Shown here piece after piece: positions 19,385 to 29,530 of a stretch of DNA of 64,000 nucleotides. Within the stretch, counting starts at the first letter, position 1. Every line of letters starts with the position of its first letter. This DNA comes from Lactobacillus amylovorus DSM 20531. GTDB taxonomy: Bacteria; Bacillota; Bacilli; Lactobacillales; Lactobacillaceae. The stretch is taken from positions 1,240,001 to 1,304,000 of the forward strand of contig NZ_CP017706.1 in assembly GCF_002706375.1 (NCBI RefSeq), in the 5' to 3' direction. The position numbers and the translations under genes were made by a program. The notes beneath the pieces were generated by a model, which was not told the DNA's origin, did not search any database, and worked only from the letters and a program-made list of their open reading frames with translations.

Positions 19385-20269
19385 ATGAAACATGAAATAT
19401 ATGGTATTAAATTTCGCAAATTGCGTAAACAACAACATCTAAGCCTAGAACAAGCTGCCGAAGGTATTACTTCAAGGCAAACTTTAGGAAACTGGGAATT
19501 AGGCAAGGGTGATATGGATTTCACTAAAGTGCTGCTTTTATTAAGAAAAATTCATGTACAACCAATTGACTTTTTAGAAAATAGTGTATCGGAGTATCTT
19601 CGACATATTACAAGTGAAATTTCCAGTATGTATGTAAATGATCAAATAGATGAGTTGCATCAGTATGCGCAACATGCTTTAAATGTTAGCCATGATAATG
19701 TTCAAGATAAGATTGTTTTCTTTCGAACATGTGTTGCTTGTAACTATTTGTTAGATTTAACTGGAAAAGATCTAATGAATAAGAGTGATAAGCTTCGACT
19801 AAATTCATTTTTTAATAGAGTACAAAACGAAGATGAACATTGGTATTACGAAGATGTATATTTCTTTGGAAATACACAAAGTGTTTTGACTGCCAGAAAA
19901 ATCTATGAATTAGCCTATTCACTTAATTATTATGCAAAAGGACATTTAACTAGCAATAAAGAATGGACTACAGCAGTATTAAATACCTTAATTAATGCAT
20001 TATTTGTACTTGTAAAAAAAGATATCGATTTGGCACGAAAGTTAGATTTAATTTTAGGCGAGAATTTAAATCAAATATCAGATACATATTCTTTTGAAAA
20101 AATTAGATTTAATTTCATGCATAACTTAATTGAATATGTTTTTACCCAAGACAATGCCAAAATATTAAGACAATTTGAGTTTTTACAGTTTGAAAATTTA
20201 ATAGATTTAGAGTCAGGATTTAGAACAGCTTATGAACAGGTGAATGAAATTTACTTTCATATGAACTAA
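19385..20269 (+). CDS. Rgg/GadR/MutR-family transcriptional regulator
   Basis: 294 residues, typical Rgg length. N-terminal Cro/CI helix-turn-helix (residues about 6-60: IKFRKLRKQQHLSLEQAAEG..SRQTLGNWELGKGD) is followed by an all-helical C-terminal region with aromatic-rich repeats, as in Rgg proteins that bind a re-imported peptide. The ATG is preceded by GGAGTCC. It diverges from a short hydrophobic peptide gene and is followed 140 bp later by a secreted-protein gene with a very strong ribosome binding site. By analogy with known Rgg circuits it probably activates that neighbour in response to a peptide; the sequence alone does not prove this. Confidence 0.88.
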   Translation: MKHEIYGIKFRKLRKQQHLSLEQAAEGITSRQTLGNWELGKGDMDFTKVLLLLRKIHVQPIDFLENSVSEYLRHITSEISSMYVNDQIDELHQYAQHALNVSHDNVQDKIVFFRTCVACNYLLDLTGKDLMNKSDKLRLNSFFNRVQNEDEHWYYEDVYFFGNTQSVLTARKIYELAYSLNYYAKGHLTSNKEWTTAVLNTLINALFVLVKKDIDLARKLDLILGENLNQISDTYSFEKIRFNFMHNLIEYVFTQDNAKILRQFEFLQFENLIDLESGFRTAYEQVNEIYFHMN

Positions 20270-20410
20270 ATCCTACTATTATTATATTTCCTAAGAATAA
20301 TCAAAAATGTTTTTTGCTAATATATTGGCATTAAAAATAATGCGCTTACATTCTGTGCTATTTTGATAATGTAATCTGAATGATATTGAAAAATACAAGG
20401 AGGCTATATA

Positions 20411-21061
20411 ATGAATAAATTTATAAAAGTAACAGCTCAGACAACACTAGCAATTAGCTTATTGCTAACAGCAACTCCATTAACTTCACTTTCAGTTAAT
20501 GCTACTGCTGTTGAAAAGGATATGACACAACAAAAATTAAGTTTGTCCACTCAAAAAAGAATTGATCCATATATTGCTGTTAAGAATAATCAATATGTTC
20601 TGAGTGATAATGCTACTTCTGTAGTTTCGAGAGACGATTATATTGCTGCTAAACAACTAATTGCTTAAGCTAATATAGTTATAGCTGAAAAAGGTTTAGT
20701 AATTAATCCTCAAACTAAAACGGCAACTACTGCTTTAACAATGTCTGATAATTCATCCTTATATAACACTAACTTAATGAGAGCAAGTAAGAAAAAATAT
20801 CATTATGGTGTTAATAAAGTTACGGTTCATTGGAATTATATTAGAATTTACATGGATAAAACTCTAACTAAAAATGTTGCTGCTGGAATAACTGGTGGTT
20901 TAAGTGGACTTATTGGTGGAGCTGTTTCTGGTCCCGCTGCAGCGGGAGCAGCTGGTGCAATAGGTGGTTTTGTTGGATCAGCCGTGGGAAATAGCATCAA
21001 AGGTGGTATTTGGATCGATTATAATTATTATCAAGGTGTAACCAATTGGGGTTGGCAATAA
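20411..21061 (+). pseudogene. Secreted glycine-zipper protein (bacteriocin-like), split by in-frame TAA
   Basis: A strong AAGGAGG leads ATG 20411. The frame encodes a signal peptide (KFIKVTAQTTLAISLLLTA, cleavage probably after SVNA), then a polar stretch, TAA at 20666-20668, and in the same frame a further 130 residues to 21061. The C-terminal part has YHYGVNKVTVHWNYIRIYMD, a glycine/alanine-rich run at about residues 157-193 (GGLSGLIGG, GAAGAIGGFVG), and an aromatic end GVTNWGWQ. One C-to-T change (CAA to TAA) would explain the stop. The 3' half has no ribosome binding site or signal peptide of its own. Gly-zipper plus Trp/Tyr-rich composition suggests a membrane-acting secreted peptide, but I do not know the family. 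Confidence 0.65.
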
Positions 21062-21063
21062 TT

Positions 21064-21240
21064 ATGAAAAAGAATCTAAGAATACTGTATTTTGTAATAG
21101 TATTTACTATTTTTGAAGTATTGTATACTACTTATGTTTCACCACATTTATCCAATTTTTGGATTAATGCTTTAGTGAGTGTATTATGTGGTGGAGCTCT
21201 AGCTATAATCCTTTATAAAGTTTTTGAAAGTAAAAAATAA
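21064..21240 (+). CDS. Two-helix small membrane protein, possible immunity partner
   Basis: 58 residues from ATG 21064, just 2 bp after the stop of the secreted protein frame, so translation is likely coupled. It has helices at about 7-24 and 34-51 and a basic start (MKKNLR) and end (FESKK). Small two-helix proteins right behind a secreted antimicrobial gene are often immunity proteins; here that is inference from position only. If ribosomes stop at the internal TAA upstream, coupling would be lost and expression of this gene may fall. A 15-bp terminator follows. Confidence 0.65.
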   Translation: MKKNLRILYFVIVFTIFEVLYTTYVSPHLSNFWINALVSVLCGGALAIILYKVFESKK

Positions 21241-21260
21241 ATCAAGTTAGAGAGCACTAA

Positions 21261-21299
21261 AAATAAGCATCTAGTCGAGAAAAAACTAGATGCTTATTT
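21261..21299. terminator. Bidirectional terminator
   Basis: Perfect 15-bp stem AAATAAGCATCTAGT/ACTAGATGCTTATTT between convergent genes. Confidence 0.92.
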
Positions 21300-21318
21300 G
21301 CTTATTTAATGTAGTAAT

Positions 21319-22137
21319 TTATTCCTTCTCATTCTTTTGTGCAGCTAAGTGATTGATTGGACCAAACTTTGAACCAACAGCAATCGGATGTGAAATTGCT
21401 TCGTAGGTAAAGTCCTTAGCGATTTTTACACTATCAATTAAATCGTTACCTTTAGCAAGCTCAGCAGCAATAACAGCAGATAATGTATCACCAGTTCCGT
21501 TTACGCGATCAGTCTTAAAGTATGGCTTAGTAAAGGTATGGAATTTGCCATCTTCGGTAAGTAAAAGATCAGTTACTTCGGTTTGTTCACCGTCGTGACG
21601 CCCCTTCATCAAAACGTTTTTGGCACCCATATCTTGCAACATTTTTGCGCCTTTTTTAACCTCGTCAAGATCGTTTAATTCAAGACCGGTTAATTTCTTT
21701 TGTTCATAAAAGTTTGGCGTAATGATGTCTGCAAGTGGCACTAAACGATTAATAAAAGTGTTGTAAGAATCATCATCCATTAAAGTATTGCCGTGTTTAG
21801 TAGAAATCACGGGATCGATGACAATTTTACCGAAATCATATTTTTCAAGGTTGTCGGCAACTACGTTCATCACTTTGGAATCGGCAACCATCCCAGTTTT
21901 AGCAGCATTGATAGTAAAATCATCTGCTAAAACGTCGAATTGTTTTTGAATGAAATCAAGTGGCATTACTTGTTGGGCAAAAATGCCTTTAGTGTTACCT
22001 GCAACGGCTGCAGTTAGCAGTCCCATACCATAAACGCCACGTGCATAGAATGAGTGTAAATCTGCAGGCATCCCTGCGCTACCATCACTATCATTACCAG
22101 CAATGGTTACTGCAATTTTTTGATTTTGATCTGTCAT
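21319..22137 (-). CDS. Hydroxymethylpyrimidine/pyridoxine kinase (ThiD/PdxK-like)
   Basis: 272-residue ribokinase-fold kinase. The start VTIAGNDSDGSAGMPADLHSF matches ThiD/PdxK; GMVADSKVM, VIDPVISTKHG, ITPNFYEQKKLTG and the catalytic anion hole DRVNGTGDTLSAVIAAEL with its Asp are all present. Family enzymes phosphorylate hydroxymethylpyrimidine (and its monophosphate) or pyridoxal-type vitamins in the cytosol. No thiamine genes lie nearby, so a salvage role is likely and the choice between HMP and pyridoxine is open. It is monocistronic, starting after AGAGAGG. Confidence 0.85.
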   Translation of the reverse strand: MTDQNQKIAVTIAGNDSDGSAGMPADLHSFYARGVYGMGLLTAAVAGNTKGIFAQQVMPLDFIQKQFDVLADDFTINAAKTGMVADSKVMNVVADNLEKYDFGKIVIDPVISTKHGNTLMDDDSYNTFINRLVPLADIITPNFYEQKKLTGLELNDLDEVKKGAKMLQDMGAKNVLMKGRHDGEQTEVTDLLLTEDGKFHTFTKPYFKTDRVNGTGDTLSAVIAAELAKGNDLIDSVKIAKDFTYEAISHPIAVGSKFGPINHLAAQKNEKE

Positions 22138-22227
22138 TAATTTGAAGGCCTCTCTTTTTTTTATTTATAAAAAATTATAACGCGATTAATTGGACAACTG
22201 CTAGCAACTACACTTTAAAAACTGTAA

Positions 22228-23766
<1,539 letters not shown>

Positions 23767-23768
23767 AT

Positions 23769-24588
23769 ATGACAATTGGTGAGGCTTTAAAGAAAGAGCG
23801 AAAAGATCTTGGCTTAACACAGGCAGAAATGGCAGCTGGCGTAATTACAACTGCGCATTATTCTAAAATTGAACGTGATAAACATGATATTTCTGCCTAT
23901 GATCTTTTTGAAATATTGACCAAAAATAATATTAATTTGGTGGACTTTATTAAGGAAATAGAAGATACATATCAATCTACTCCTGAAAATCAAATAAATT
24001 TAAATTTGAGATTAATACATGCCTTTTATCAATCTGATCAAAAAAGTGTAAGAATCCTAAATAAAGAGATTCAAGAATCTGCAGCTACTAAAGAAGAAAA
24101 AAATGCGTGCCATTTTAATCGAAGCGAATGTAACACATACAATTGACCAGATTCCTGGGAAAGTTCGTAAGGAAATTAAACGTATTTTATTCGAGAATGA
24201 TGATTGGGTGGATGATAAATTAACTTTAAGATTATTTTGCAATTCGATGCTGATCTTTTCACATAATGAATTAAATTTTTATATTAATGAGATTATAGAT
24301 AAGTATTCTGCACATTTTGATCAAGAAGATTTTCATCATCAAAAACTCATCGCATCTATTTGTGTTAACTTTTTATACGTTAATTGCATTAATAATAATT
24401 TGGACTTTGATTCTCGGATTTTTTCACTACTTGATCAATTGCCCGAGATGCCAGAATTTTTCTTTTATAAAGTTTTGCGCAATTACTATAAAGCAGTTGC
24501 GGGTAAAGATACGACAAAATGTCAATCTATAAAGAGCTTTTTAGCTCAAAATGGCTTGCCTCATTTTAGTGACACATTACCTAAATAA
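23769..24588 (+). pseudogene. Rgg/MutR-type regulator, frameshifted at an A7 tract
   Basis: The first frame gives a Cro/CI helix-turn-helix (IGEALKKERKDLGLTQAEMAAGV..AHYSKIERDKHDIS) and the start of the helical domain, then runs out of register and stops at 24146. From about 24100 the +1 frame continues the helical Rgg C-terminus (QIPGKVRKEIKRI to DTLPK) up to 24588. The switch point is a run of seven A at 24097-24103; removing one A restores a single 272-residue protein. Either a fixed lesion, a phase-variable tract or transcriptional slippage is possible. It lies 2 bp after glpK and before an ABC exporter. Confidence 0.85.
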
Positions 24589-24596
24589 AAATGCAT

Positions 24597-24629
24597 AAAT
24601 GCAAAATTTGTTCAATTTTGCATTTTTTT
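24597..24629 (+). terminator. Rho-independent terminator
   Basis: Perfect 12-bp stem AAATGCAAAATT/AATTTTGCATTT, 5-nt loop and T-run. Confidence 0.92.
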
Positions 24630-24691
24630 GTGCTTTATAAAAATAATGTATCAAAATAAGATGTATATATTTAACGAAAGCAGTAAAACAC

Positions 24692-26275
24692 ATGAACGTA
24701 AACTTCAAATGGATCATTAAAAATTTGCCATTTTGGCTGCTAATCCTTATTGTCATCACATTAATCGCTGGTGGCTTTGAAGGAGTTATCAACGGTATAA
24801 TCTTAGGACAATTTCCAAATTTAGTTGGTAAAAGTGGCACAGAATTAATTCTATTCTTGATTAAAAGTACAATCATTTTCATTGCCACATATACTGCCAT
24901 TGTTTTGCAGAATATTTTTCTTAACATAGCTCGTAAGCGTCTTAGAGTGAAGTTGAAGAAGACAATGTTGATCAATAGCTTCGCCTTAAAAGAGGATGCT
25001 GCAAGTGGACTTAATCACATCAGTAACGACGCAACTAAGATTGATGATCAATATTTCGCTGTCATTGCTGGCATTTTATCAACTGGGACGGCCGCAATTA
25101 TTTCGACGATCTATGTTCTGAGAGTAAACCTGTTAATGGGGATCATCTTTGTTGCTTTCTCATGCTTAAGCCTCATCCCCATGCTTTTTGGTAAAAATAA
25201 ACTGGGGCAACTGGGTGAACAATGGAGTAATGAAAACAGCAAGATGATGCGTACGGCTAGTGATTGGTTCAAAGGCTTACGCGATATCTTACAATACCAA
25301 GCACAAAAGCCATTCTTCAAGAGAGTTAGCCAAGATGTTGAAACTAGTGAAAATACTCTATTAAAGCAAGAGAACCTGCAGTGGTGGATTCAATATGCTA
25401 ACTTGCTCTTCACGGTTTTAGCAATTATTGCGCCATGGGCAATTGGTTTTTACTTCATTACCACGCACCAATTTGGCGTAACGATTAGTGCACTGCTTTC
25501 GTTAACTTTATCAGCAAATAGCGTTGTACAAAATTTCCGTGGGTTAATGCAGTATTGGGCACAGGTTGCTAGCACAACTGAAATTAGAAAAATTAAACTT
25601 GCTAAAAATGATATTTTTGAAGATGCTAAGACGGAAAATGAAAAGCCGAATATCAAATTTGATGATGTTAGCTTAACTTACAAGGATCATCCAATTTATC
25701 AGAATTTGAACTTTGATTTGGCTTATGGCAAAAAATTATTGTTGCAAGGTCCATCCGGATCAGGCAAGAGTACACTACTTAATATGGTTTCAGGTCTGCT
25801 TAAACCATCACATGGTACGATAAAAATTGGTGGTGAAGATCCTAGTCCAGCACAATCTGTTTATATTGCTCAAACGCCATGGTTATTCCAAGGGACGATT
25901 AAAGATAATCTATGCTTAGGTGAATCATTTACTGATCAGCAACTACTAAAAGTTTTAAGTGAGGTAGGCTTAGCTGATGAATTAGGTAAAGATCCGCTGA
26001 ATCGAGTAATTCACCCTGAGCAAGAAGATTTATCAGGTGGTCAAAGACAGCGTTTAGTCATTGCTAGAGCTTTGTTACGTGATCGACCGATCATTTTACT
26101 TGATGAAATCACCGCAGCTCTTGATGAGAAGAATTCAGATGATATTAGAGAGATTTTATATAATACCCCTAAGACGATTATTGAAAGTGCGCACCATATT
26201 AATTTTGATCTAACAAAGAAATATGGTTTTGAATCTTGGATGATTGAAGATCATCATTTAGTAAATAATAAATAG
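24692..26275 (+). CDS. ABC transporter, fused permease and ATPase
   Basis: 527-residue half-transporter of the exporter type. The first ~300 residues hold about six membrane helices; the C-terminal ATPase has Walker A GPSGSGKST (near 352), Q-loop AQTPWLF, signature LSGGQRQR and Walker B ILLDEITAALD. It would act as a homodimer or with a partner elsewhere. Substrate is unknown; it follows the broken Rgg-type gene and exporters often sit next to such regulators, but a strong terminator between them argues for separate transcripts. Related to the ATPase of the decayed exporter near 46 kb. Flanked downstream by a terminator. Confidence 0.88.
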   Translation: MNVNFKWIIKNLPFWLLILIVITLIAGGFEGVINGIILGQFPNLVGKSGTELILFLIKSTIIFIATYTAIVLQNIFLNIARKRLRVKLKKTMLINSFALKEDAASGLNHISNDATKIDDQYFAVIAGILSTGTAAIISTIYVLRVNLLMGIIFVAFSCLSLIPMLFGKNKLGQLGEQWSNENSKMMRTASDWFKGLRDILQYQAQKPFFKRVSQDVETSENTLLKQENLQWWIQYANLLFTVLAIIAPWAIGFYFITTHQFGVTISALLSLTLSANSVVQNFRGLMQYWAQVASTTEIRKIKLAKNDIFEDAKTENEKPNIKFDDVSLTYKDHPIYQNLNFDLAYGKKLLLQGPSGSGKSTLLNMVSGLLKPSHGTIKIGGEDPSPAQSVYIAQTPWLFQGTIKDNLCLGESFTDQQLLKVLSEVGLADELGKDPLNRVIHPEQEDLSGGQRQRLVIARALLRDRPIILLDEITAALDEKNSDDIREILYNTPKTIIESAHHINFDLTKKYGFESWMIEDHHLVNNK

Positions 26276-26283
26276 ATAAAATT

Positions 26284-26311
26284 AGAGTTGACAGTAATCA
26301 GCTCTTTTTTT
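26284..26311 (+). terminator. Rho-independent terminator
   Basis: 8-bp stem AGAGTTGA/TCAGCTCT (one G-T pair) and T-run. Confidence 0.8.
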
Positions 26312-26359
26312 GTATAATAAAAGTAATATATTAATTCTTTCACAAGGAAGGCGAGACGC

Positions 26360-27133
26360 ATGGAGCACGATAGAATAGTAGCTTTAGATGGGCCACTTAA
26401 CTTTAGAGATATTGGCGGCTACAAAAATAATAAAGGCCAGCATGTAAAGTGGAATAAAATTTATCGTTCCGATTCGCTTAGTTCTTTATCAAAAGAAGAT
26501 GAACAAAAACTAGTTGATCGCCGGATTGTTGTAGATATCGATTTACGTTCTACCTATGAACAAAACGCCGCTCCAGACAAGCAATGGCCTGGTGTTAGAT
26601 ATGTAGATGCACATATTTATTCGGATAATCCTAAGGAAAATAAGGGTGATAATAAGCTGTTTCGCTTTATTCACCATATCCCCGACATGGGTGACAATTC
26701 CCTAGGTAAAATTTACCAACAGGTTTTGCTTAATTCACACAGCCAAGAAGAATTTGCAAAAATCTTCGCGGAGTTAATTGAACTGCCTGAAGAAGATGCT
26801 CTTGTCTATCACTGCAGTGCCGGCAAAGACCGTACCGGTATGACATCAGCCTTGATTTTGACTGCACTCGGCGTTGATGATGATACGATTGCACAAGATT
26901 ATCTGTTGACCAATGAACTTTACGATTTTGCTATTTCCAAGCAATATCCTGATGAAAATCAAATTGCCAAACTCGTTTCCAAAATGAATTTGACCAAGGG
27001 CGAAGGCCCAGCTATCCGCGGCATTACCGAAACTATCCGTAAAGGTTGGGGCAGTTTTGATAACTTCTTCAAAAAAGAGATTGGTTTTAGTCAAAAAGAT
27101 CTAGATAGATTTAGAAAGATGTACTTAGAATAG
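26360..27133 (+). CDS. Tyrosine-protein phosphatase, dual-specificity-like
   Basis: 257 residues. The P-loop VYHCSAGKDRTGMT (C-X5-R, near residue 155) is complete, and an upstream NFRDIGGY block with Asp-containing DIDLRSTYEQ matches the bacterial Y_phosphatase3 group, which removes phosphate from tyrosine or phosphoinositide-like substrates. No signal peptide, so it is cytosolic. It starts after AAGGAAGGCGAGACGC and is 7 bp upstream of the LacI-type regulator, so they form a two-gene unit in front of the maltose block. Its target is unknown. Confidence 0.85.
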   Translation: MEHDRIVALDGPLNFRDIGGYKNNKGQHVKWNKIYRSDSLSSLSKEDEQKLVDRRIVVDIDLRSTYEQNAAPDKQWPGVRYVDAHIYSDNPKENKGDNKLFRFIHHIPDMGDNSLGKIYQQVLLNSHSQEEFAKIFAELIELPEEDALVYHCSAGKDRTGMTSALILTALGVDDDTIAQDYLLTNELYDFAISKQYPDENQIAKLVSKMNLTKGEGPAIRGITETIRKGWGSFDNFFKKEIGFSQKDLDRFRKMYLE

Positions 27134-27140
27134 GAATAAA

Positions 27141-28091
27141 ATGACAACTTTATCTGATGTAGCTAAAGAAGCAAACGTCTCCAAAATGACGGTATCACGG
27201 GTAATCAACCACCCTGAACAAGTAACGCCAGAATTGCGTGCCATGGTTGAAAAGGCGATGGAGTCTTTAAACTATCATCCAAATTCTATCGCGCAGGCTT
27301 TAGTCAATAATCGTTCTAACGTGGTTAAGTTCGTTACACTAGAAGATATCGATACAACAGAGCCATATTATATTAACCTGCTGTTTGGTTTTGCTCGCGG
27401 CTTGAATTCTAAGCAATATGCGATGCAACTGGTAACGGATTCTGATCAGATTGAAAAGGGCCGTGCCGATGGCTATTTGATTACTGGTGCCCGTAACAAA
27501 AACTACGATATGTTTGATAAGCTGGATAAGCCATTTGTTTTATTTGGTGAAAATCACCGCGGCTATGATTTCGTTGATAGCGATAATCAAATGGGAGAAA
27601 AAATGGCCACGCAGTATGCCTTAGATCGCCTGTATAAGCACATTATTTTTATCGGGATCGATATTAAGGAACCTTTTGAATACTCACGTGAAGCCGGCTA
27701 TATTAACACGCTGCAGCAACACCAATTAATTCCGCAGATTTATCGTGTGGCCAACCACAGTCACGTGGCAGAAAAAGTTGTTCGTGAACACTTTAAGGAG
27801 TTCAAAAAGGATACCTGTTTTATCTGTGCTAGTGACCGTATTGCAATTGGTGTTGTGCGGGCATTGCAGAGCCAAGGCGCACGAATTCCAGAAGATTTTG
27901 GTGTAATCGGCTTTGATGGCGTCTTCTTGGACCAAGTTTCAAATCCTAAGTTGACCACGATTAAGCAGCCAATTTTTGAAATGGGCGAAATGCTGGCCAA
28001 GATGCTTTTGCAAAAGATCGCCCAATCAGGTTCACCCCAAGGCGAGATTATGCTTAAGCCTAAATTAGTTAGACGACAAACAACTAGATAG
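27141..28091 (+). CDS. LacI/GalR-family regulator, probably of the maltose genes
   Basis: 316 residues. The N-terminal helix-turn-helix TLSDVAKEANVSKMTVSRVINHPEQVTP and the hinge NYHPNSIAQAL are classic LacI family, followed by a periplasmic-binding-protein-like effector domain (VIGFDGVFLDQVSNPKLTTIKQP). Its place directly upstream of ackA and the malto-oligosaccharide genes, and palindromic CG-centred sites before those genes, suggest it is the local MalR-type regulator. The effector is unproven. No terminator separates it cleanly from ackA, but ackA has its own cre-like element. Confidence 0.88.
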   Translation: MTTLSDVAKEANVSKMTVSRVINHPEQVTPELRAMVEKAMESLNYHPNSIAQALVNNRSNVVKFVTLEDIDTTEPYYINLLFGFARGLNSKQYAMQLVTDSDQIEKGRADGYLITGARNKNYDMFDKLDKPFVLFGENHRGYDFVDSDNQMGEKMATQYALDRLYKHIIFIGIDIKEPFEYSREAGYINTLQQHQLIPQIYRVANHSHVAEKVVREHFKEFKKDTCFICASDRIAIGVVRALQSQGARIPEDFGVIGFDGVFLDQVSNPKLTTIKQPIFEMGEMLAKMLLQKIAQSGSPQGEIMLKPKLVRRQTTR

Positions 28092-28156
28092 TGGAAATGC
28101 ACATTTGACACAAGTCGTGTGCATTTTTTGATTTGAAAAATCTTTTCATATCGCGA

Positions 28157-28171
28157 ATGAAAGCGCTATAC
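28157..28171 (+). promoter_or_regulatory. Candidate cre/LacI-type operator before ackA
   Basis: ATGAAAGCGCTATAC matches the cre consensus except at the last two positions. ackA is a classic CcpA target; a LacI-type regulator is encoded next door and could use the same site. Confidence 0.5.
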
Positions 28172-28224
28172 TTAAAACTAAGGGATAAGTTATAAAGAAT
28201 CAATTCGGAAACAGAGGTCAGGTT

Positions 28225-29403
28225 ATGAAAAAAGTTTTAGCAATTAATTCAGGTAGTTCATCTTTTAAATACAAGTTATTTTCTTTTCCAGATGAAAGAG
28301 TAATCGCTTCAGGTATGGCTGACCGTGTAGGAATGGAAAATGCGGTATTTAAGATTAAACTTAGCAATGGTAAAGAGTACATCAAAAACACAGCAATTCC
28401 TAACCAAGCTGCAGCCGTTAAATTATTAATGGATGATTTGAAGAAATTCAATGTAGTTAAAGACTTAAAAGAATTTGCTGGTGTAGGCCACAGAGTCGTT
28501 AACGGTGGTGAAATCTTCAAGGATTCAGCCCTGATTGACCAAAAGAAACTCCAACAAATCTTTGACTTGGGTGAATTGGCACCATTGCACAATATCCCTG
28601 AAGCTACAGGTATCAAGGCTTTCATGGAAACTATTCCTAGCGTGCCACAAGTAGCTGTATTTGATACTTCATATCATACAAGTCTTGACCCAATTCATTA
28701 CCTTTATTCAATTCCTTATAAGTATTACAAAGAAGACAGCATCCGTAAGTATGGTGCACACGGTATTTCAGTTGAATATGTAGCTCACCGTGCTGCCAGA
28801 ATGATGGGCAAGAACCCTAACATCGTTAAGTTAATTGTTTGTCACTTGGGTTCAGGTGCTTCAGTTACGGCAGTTAAAAACGGCAAGTCCTTCGATACTT
28901 CAATGGGCTTCAGTCCTTTGACTGGTGTAACAATGGGTACGCGTAGCGGTGACTTTGACCCATCTGCTTTGCGACAATTGATGCATAAAACAGGTATGTC
29001 AATTGATGATGCCGTTGATATGCTTAACCATGAATCTGGTTTGCTGGGTATCTCAGGCATTTCATCTGACATGCGTGACTTGATCGAAAGCAAGGAAAAG
29101 AGAGCTAAGCTTGCTCGTCGTATCTTTATTAACCGTATTGTTCGTTATGTTGGTGCATATGCCGCAGAAATGGACGGCGTTGACGGTATTGTGTTTACTG
29201 CCGGTGTTGGTGAACACGATTCAGGCGTTCGTGCTGGTGTAATGTCATACTTGAAGTACTTAGGTTTAAGACCAGACTACAAGGCTAACAGAACTAACGG
29301 TGAGAAGTTTATTTCAATGCCGGATTCAAAGGTAAAGGCTTTGGTTGTGCCAACAAACGAAGAGTTGATGATTGCTCGCGAAGTCATCCGTTTGACACGT
29401 TAA
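28225..29403 (+). CDS. ackA: Acetate kinase
   Basis: 392 residues, standard length. It makes acetate and ATP from acetyl phosphate in the cytosol. The ASKHA-fold motifs are intact: INSGSSSFKYKL at the N-terminus, GHRVVNGG, FDTSYHTSL, CHLGSGASVTAV and GFSPLTGVTMGTRSGDFDP. Ribosome binding site AGAGGTCAGG precedes the ATG. It lies between the LacI-type regulator and the malto-oligosaccharide hydrolases and has its own terminator, so it is a one-gene unit carried within the maltose region, possibly one of several acetate kinase copies in the genome. Confidence 0.95.
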   Translation: MKKVLAINSGSSSFKYKLFSFPDERVIASGMADRVGMENAVFKIKLSNGKEYIKNTAIPNQAAAVKLLMDDLKKFNVVKDLKEFAGVGHRVVNGGEIFKDSALIDQKKLQQIFDLGELAPLHNIPEATGIKAFMETIPSVPQVAVFDTSYHTSLDPIHYLYSIPYKYYKEDSIRKYGAHGISVEYVAHRAARMMGKNPNIVKLIVCHLGSGASVTAVKNGKSFDTSMGFSPLTGVTMGTRSGDFDPSALRQLMHKTGMSIDDAVDMLNHESGLLGISGISSDMRDLIESKEKRAKLARRIFINRIVRYVGAYAAEMDGVDGIVFTAGVGEHDSGVRAGVMSYLKYLGLRPDYKANRTNGEKFISMPDSKVKALVVPTNEELMIAREVIRLTR

Positions 29404-29425
29404 CAAAAAATATTGCTAGACAATG

Positions 29426-29456
29426 AGTGCATCCCCAAACAGGGATGCACTTTTTT
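29426..29456 (+). terminator. Terminator of ackA
   Basis: GTGCATCCC/GGGATGCAC stem with a short loop and T-run. Confidence 0.9.
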
Positions 29457-29481
29457 GATACCGCTAACATATCGCTATGTG

Positions 29482-29496
29482 TTGAAAACGGTTTCT
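29482..29496 (+). promoter_or_regulatory. cre site before the amylolytic genes
   Basis: TTGAAAACGGTTTCT fits the cre consensus WTGNAANCGNWNNCW at every fixed position and lies about 35 nt before the glucosidase start. A LacI-type maltose regulator could also bind here. Confidence 0.7.
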
Positions 29497-29530
29497 CCAA
29501 TCAACTAAACTATGCATGGAGGAAAAAATT

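Noticed and set aside
20741..21061. ATG 20741 as a separate gene
   Set aside because: It has no ribosome binding site or signal peptide and is in frame with the upstream secreted-protein segment; it is the second half of one gene.
24103..24588. Independent 161-residue gene at 24103
   Set aside because: It is the out-of-frame C-terminal part of the Rgg-type regulator beginning at 23769.
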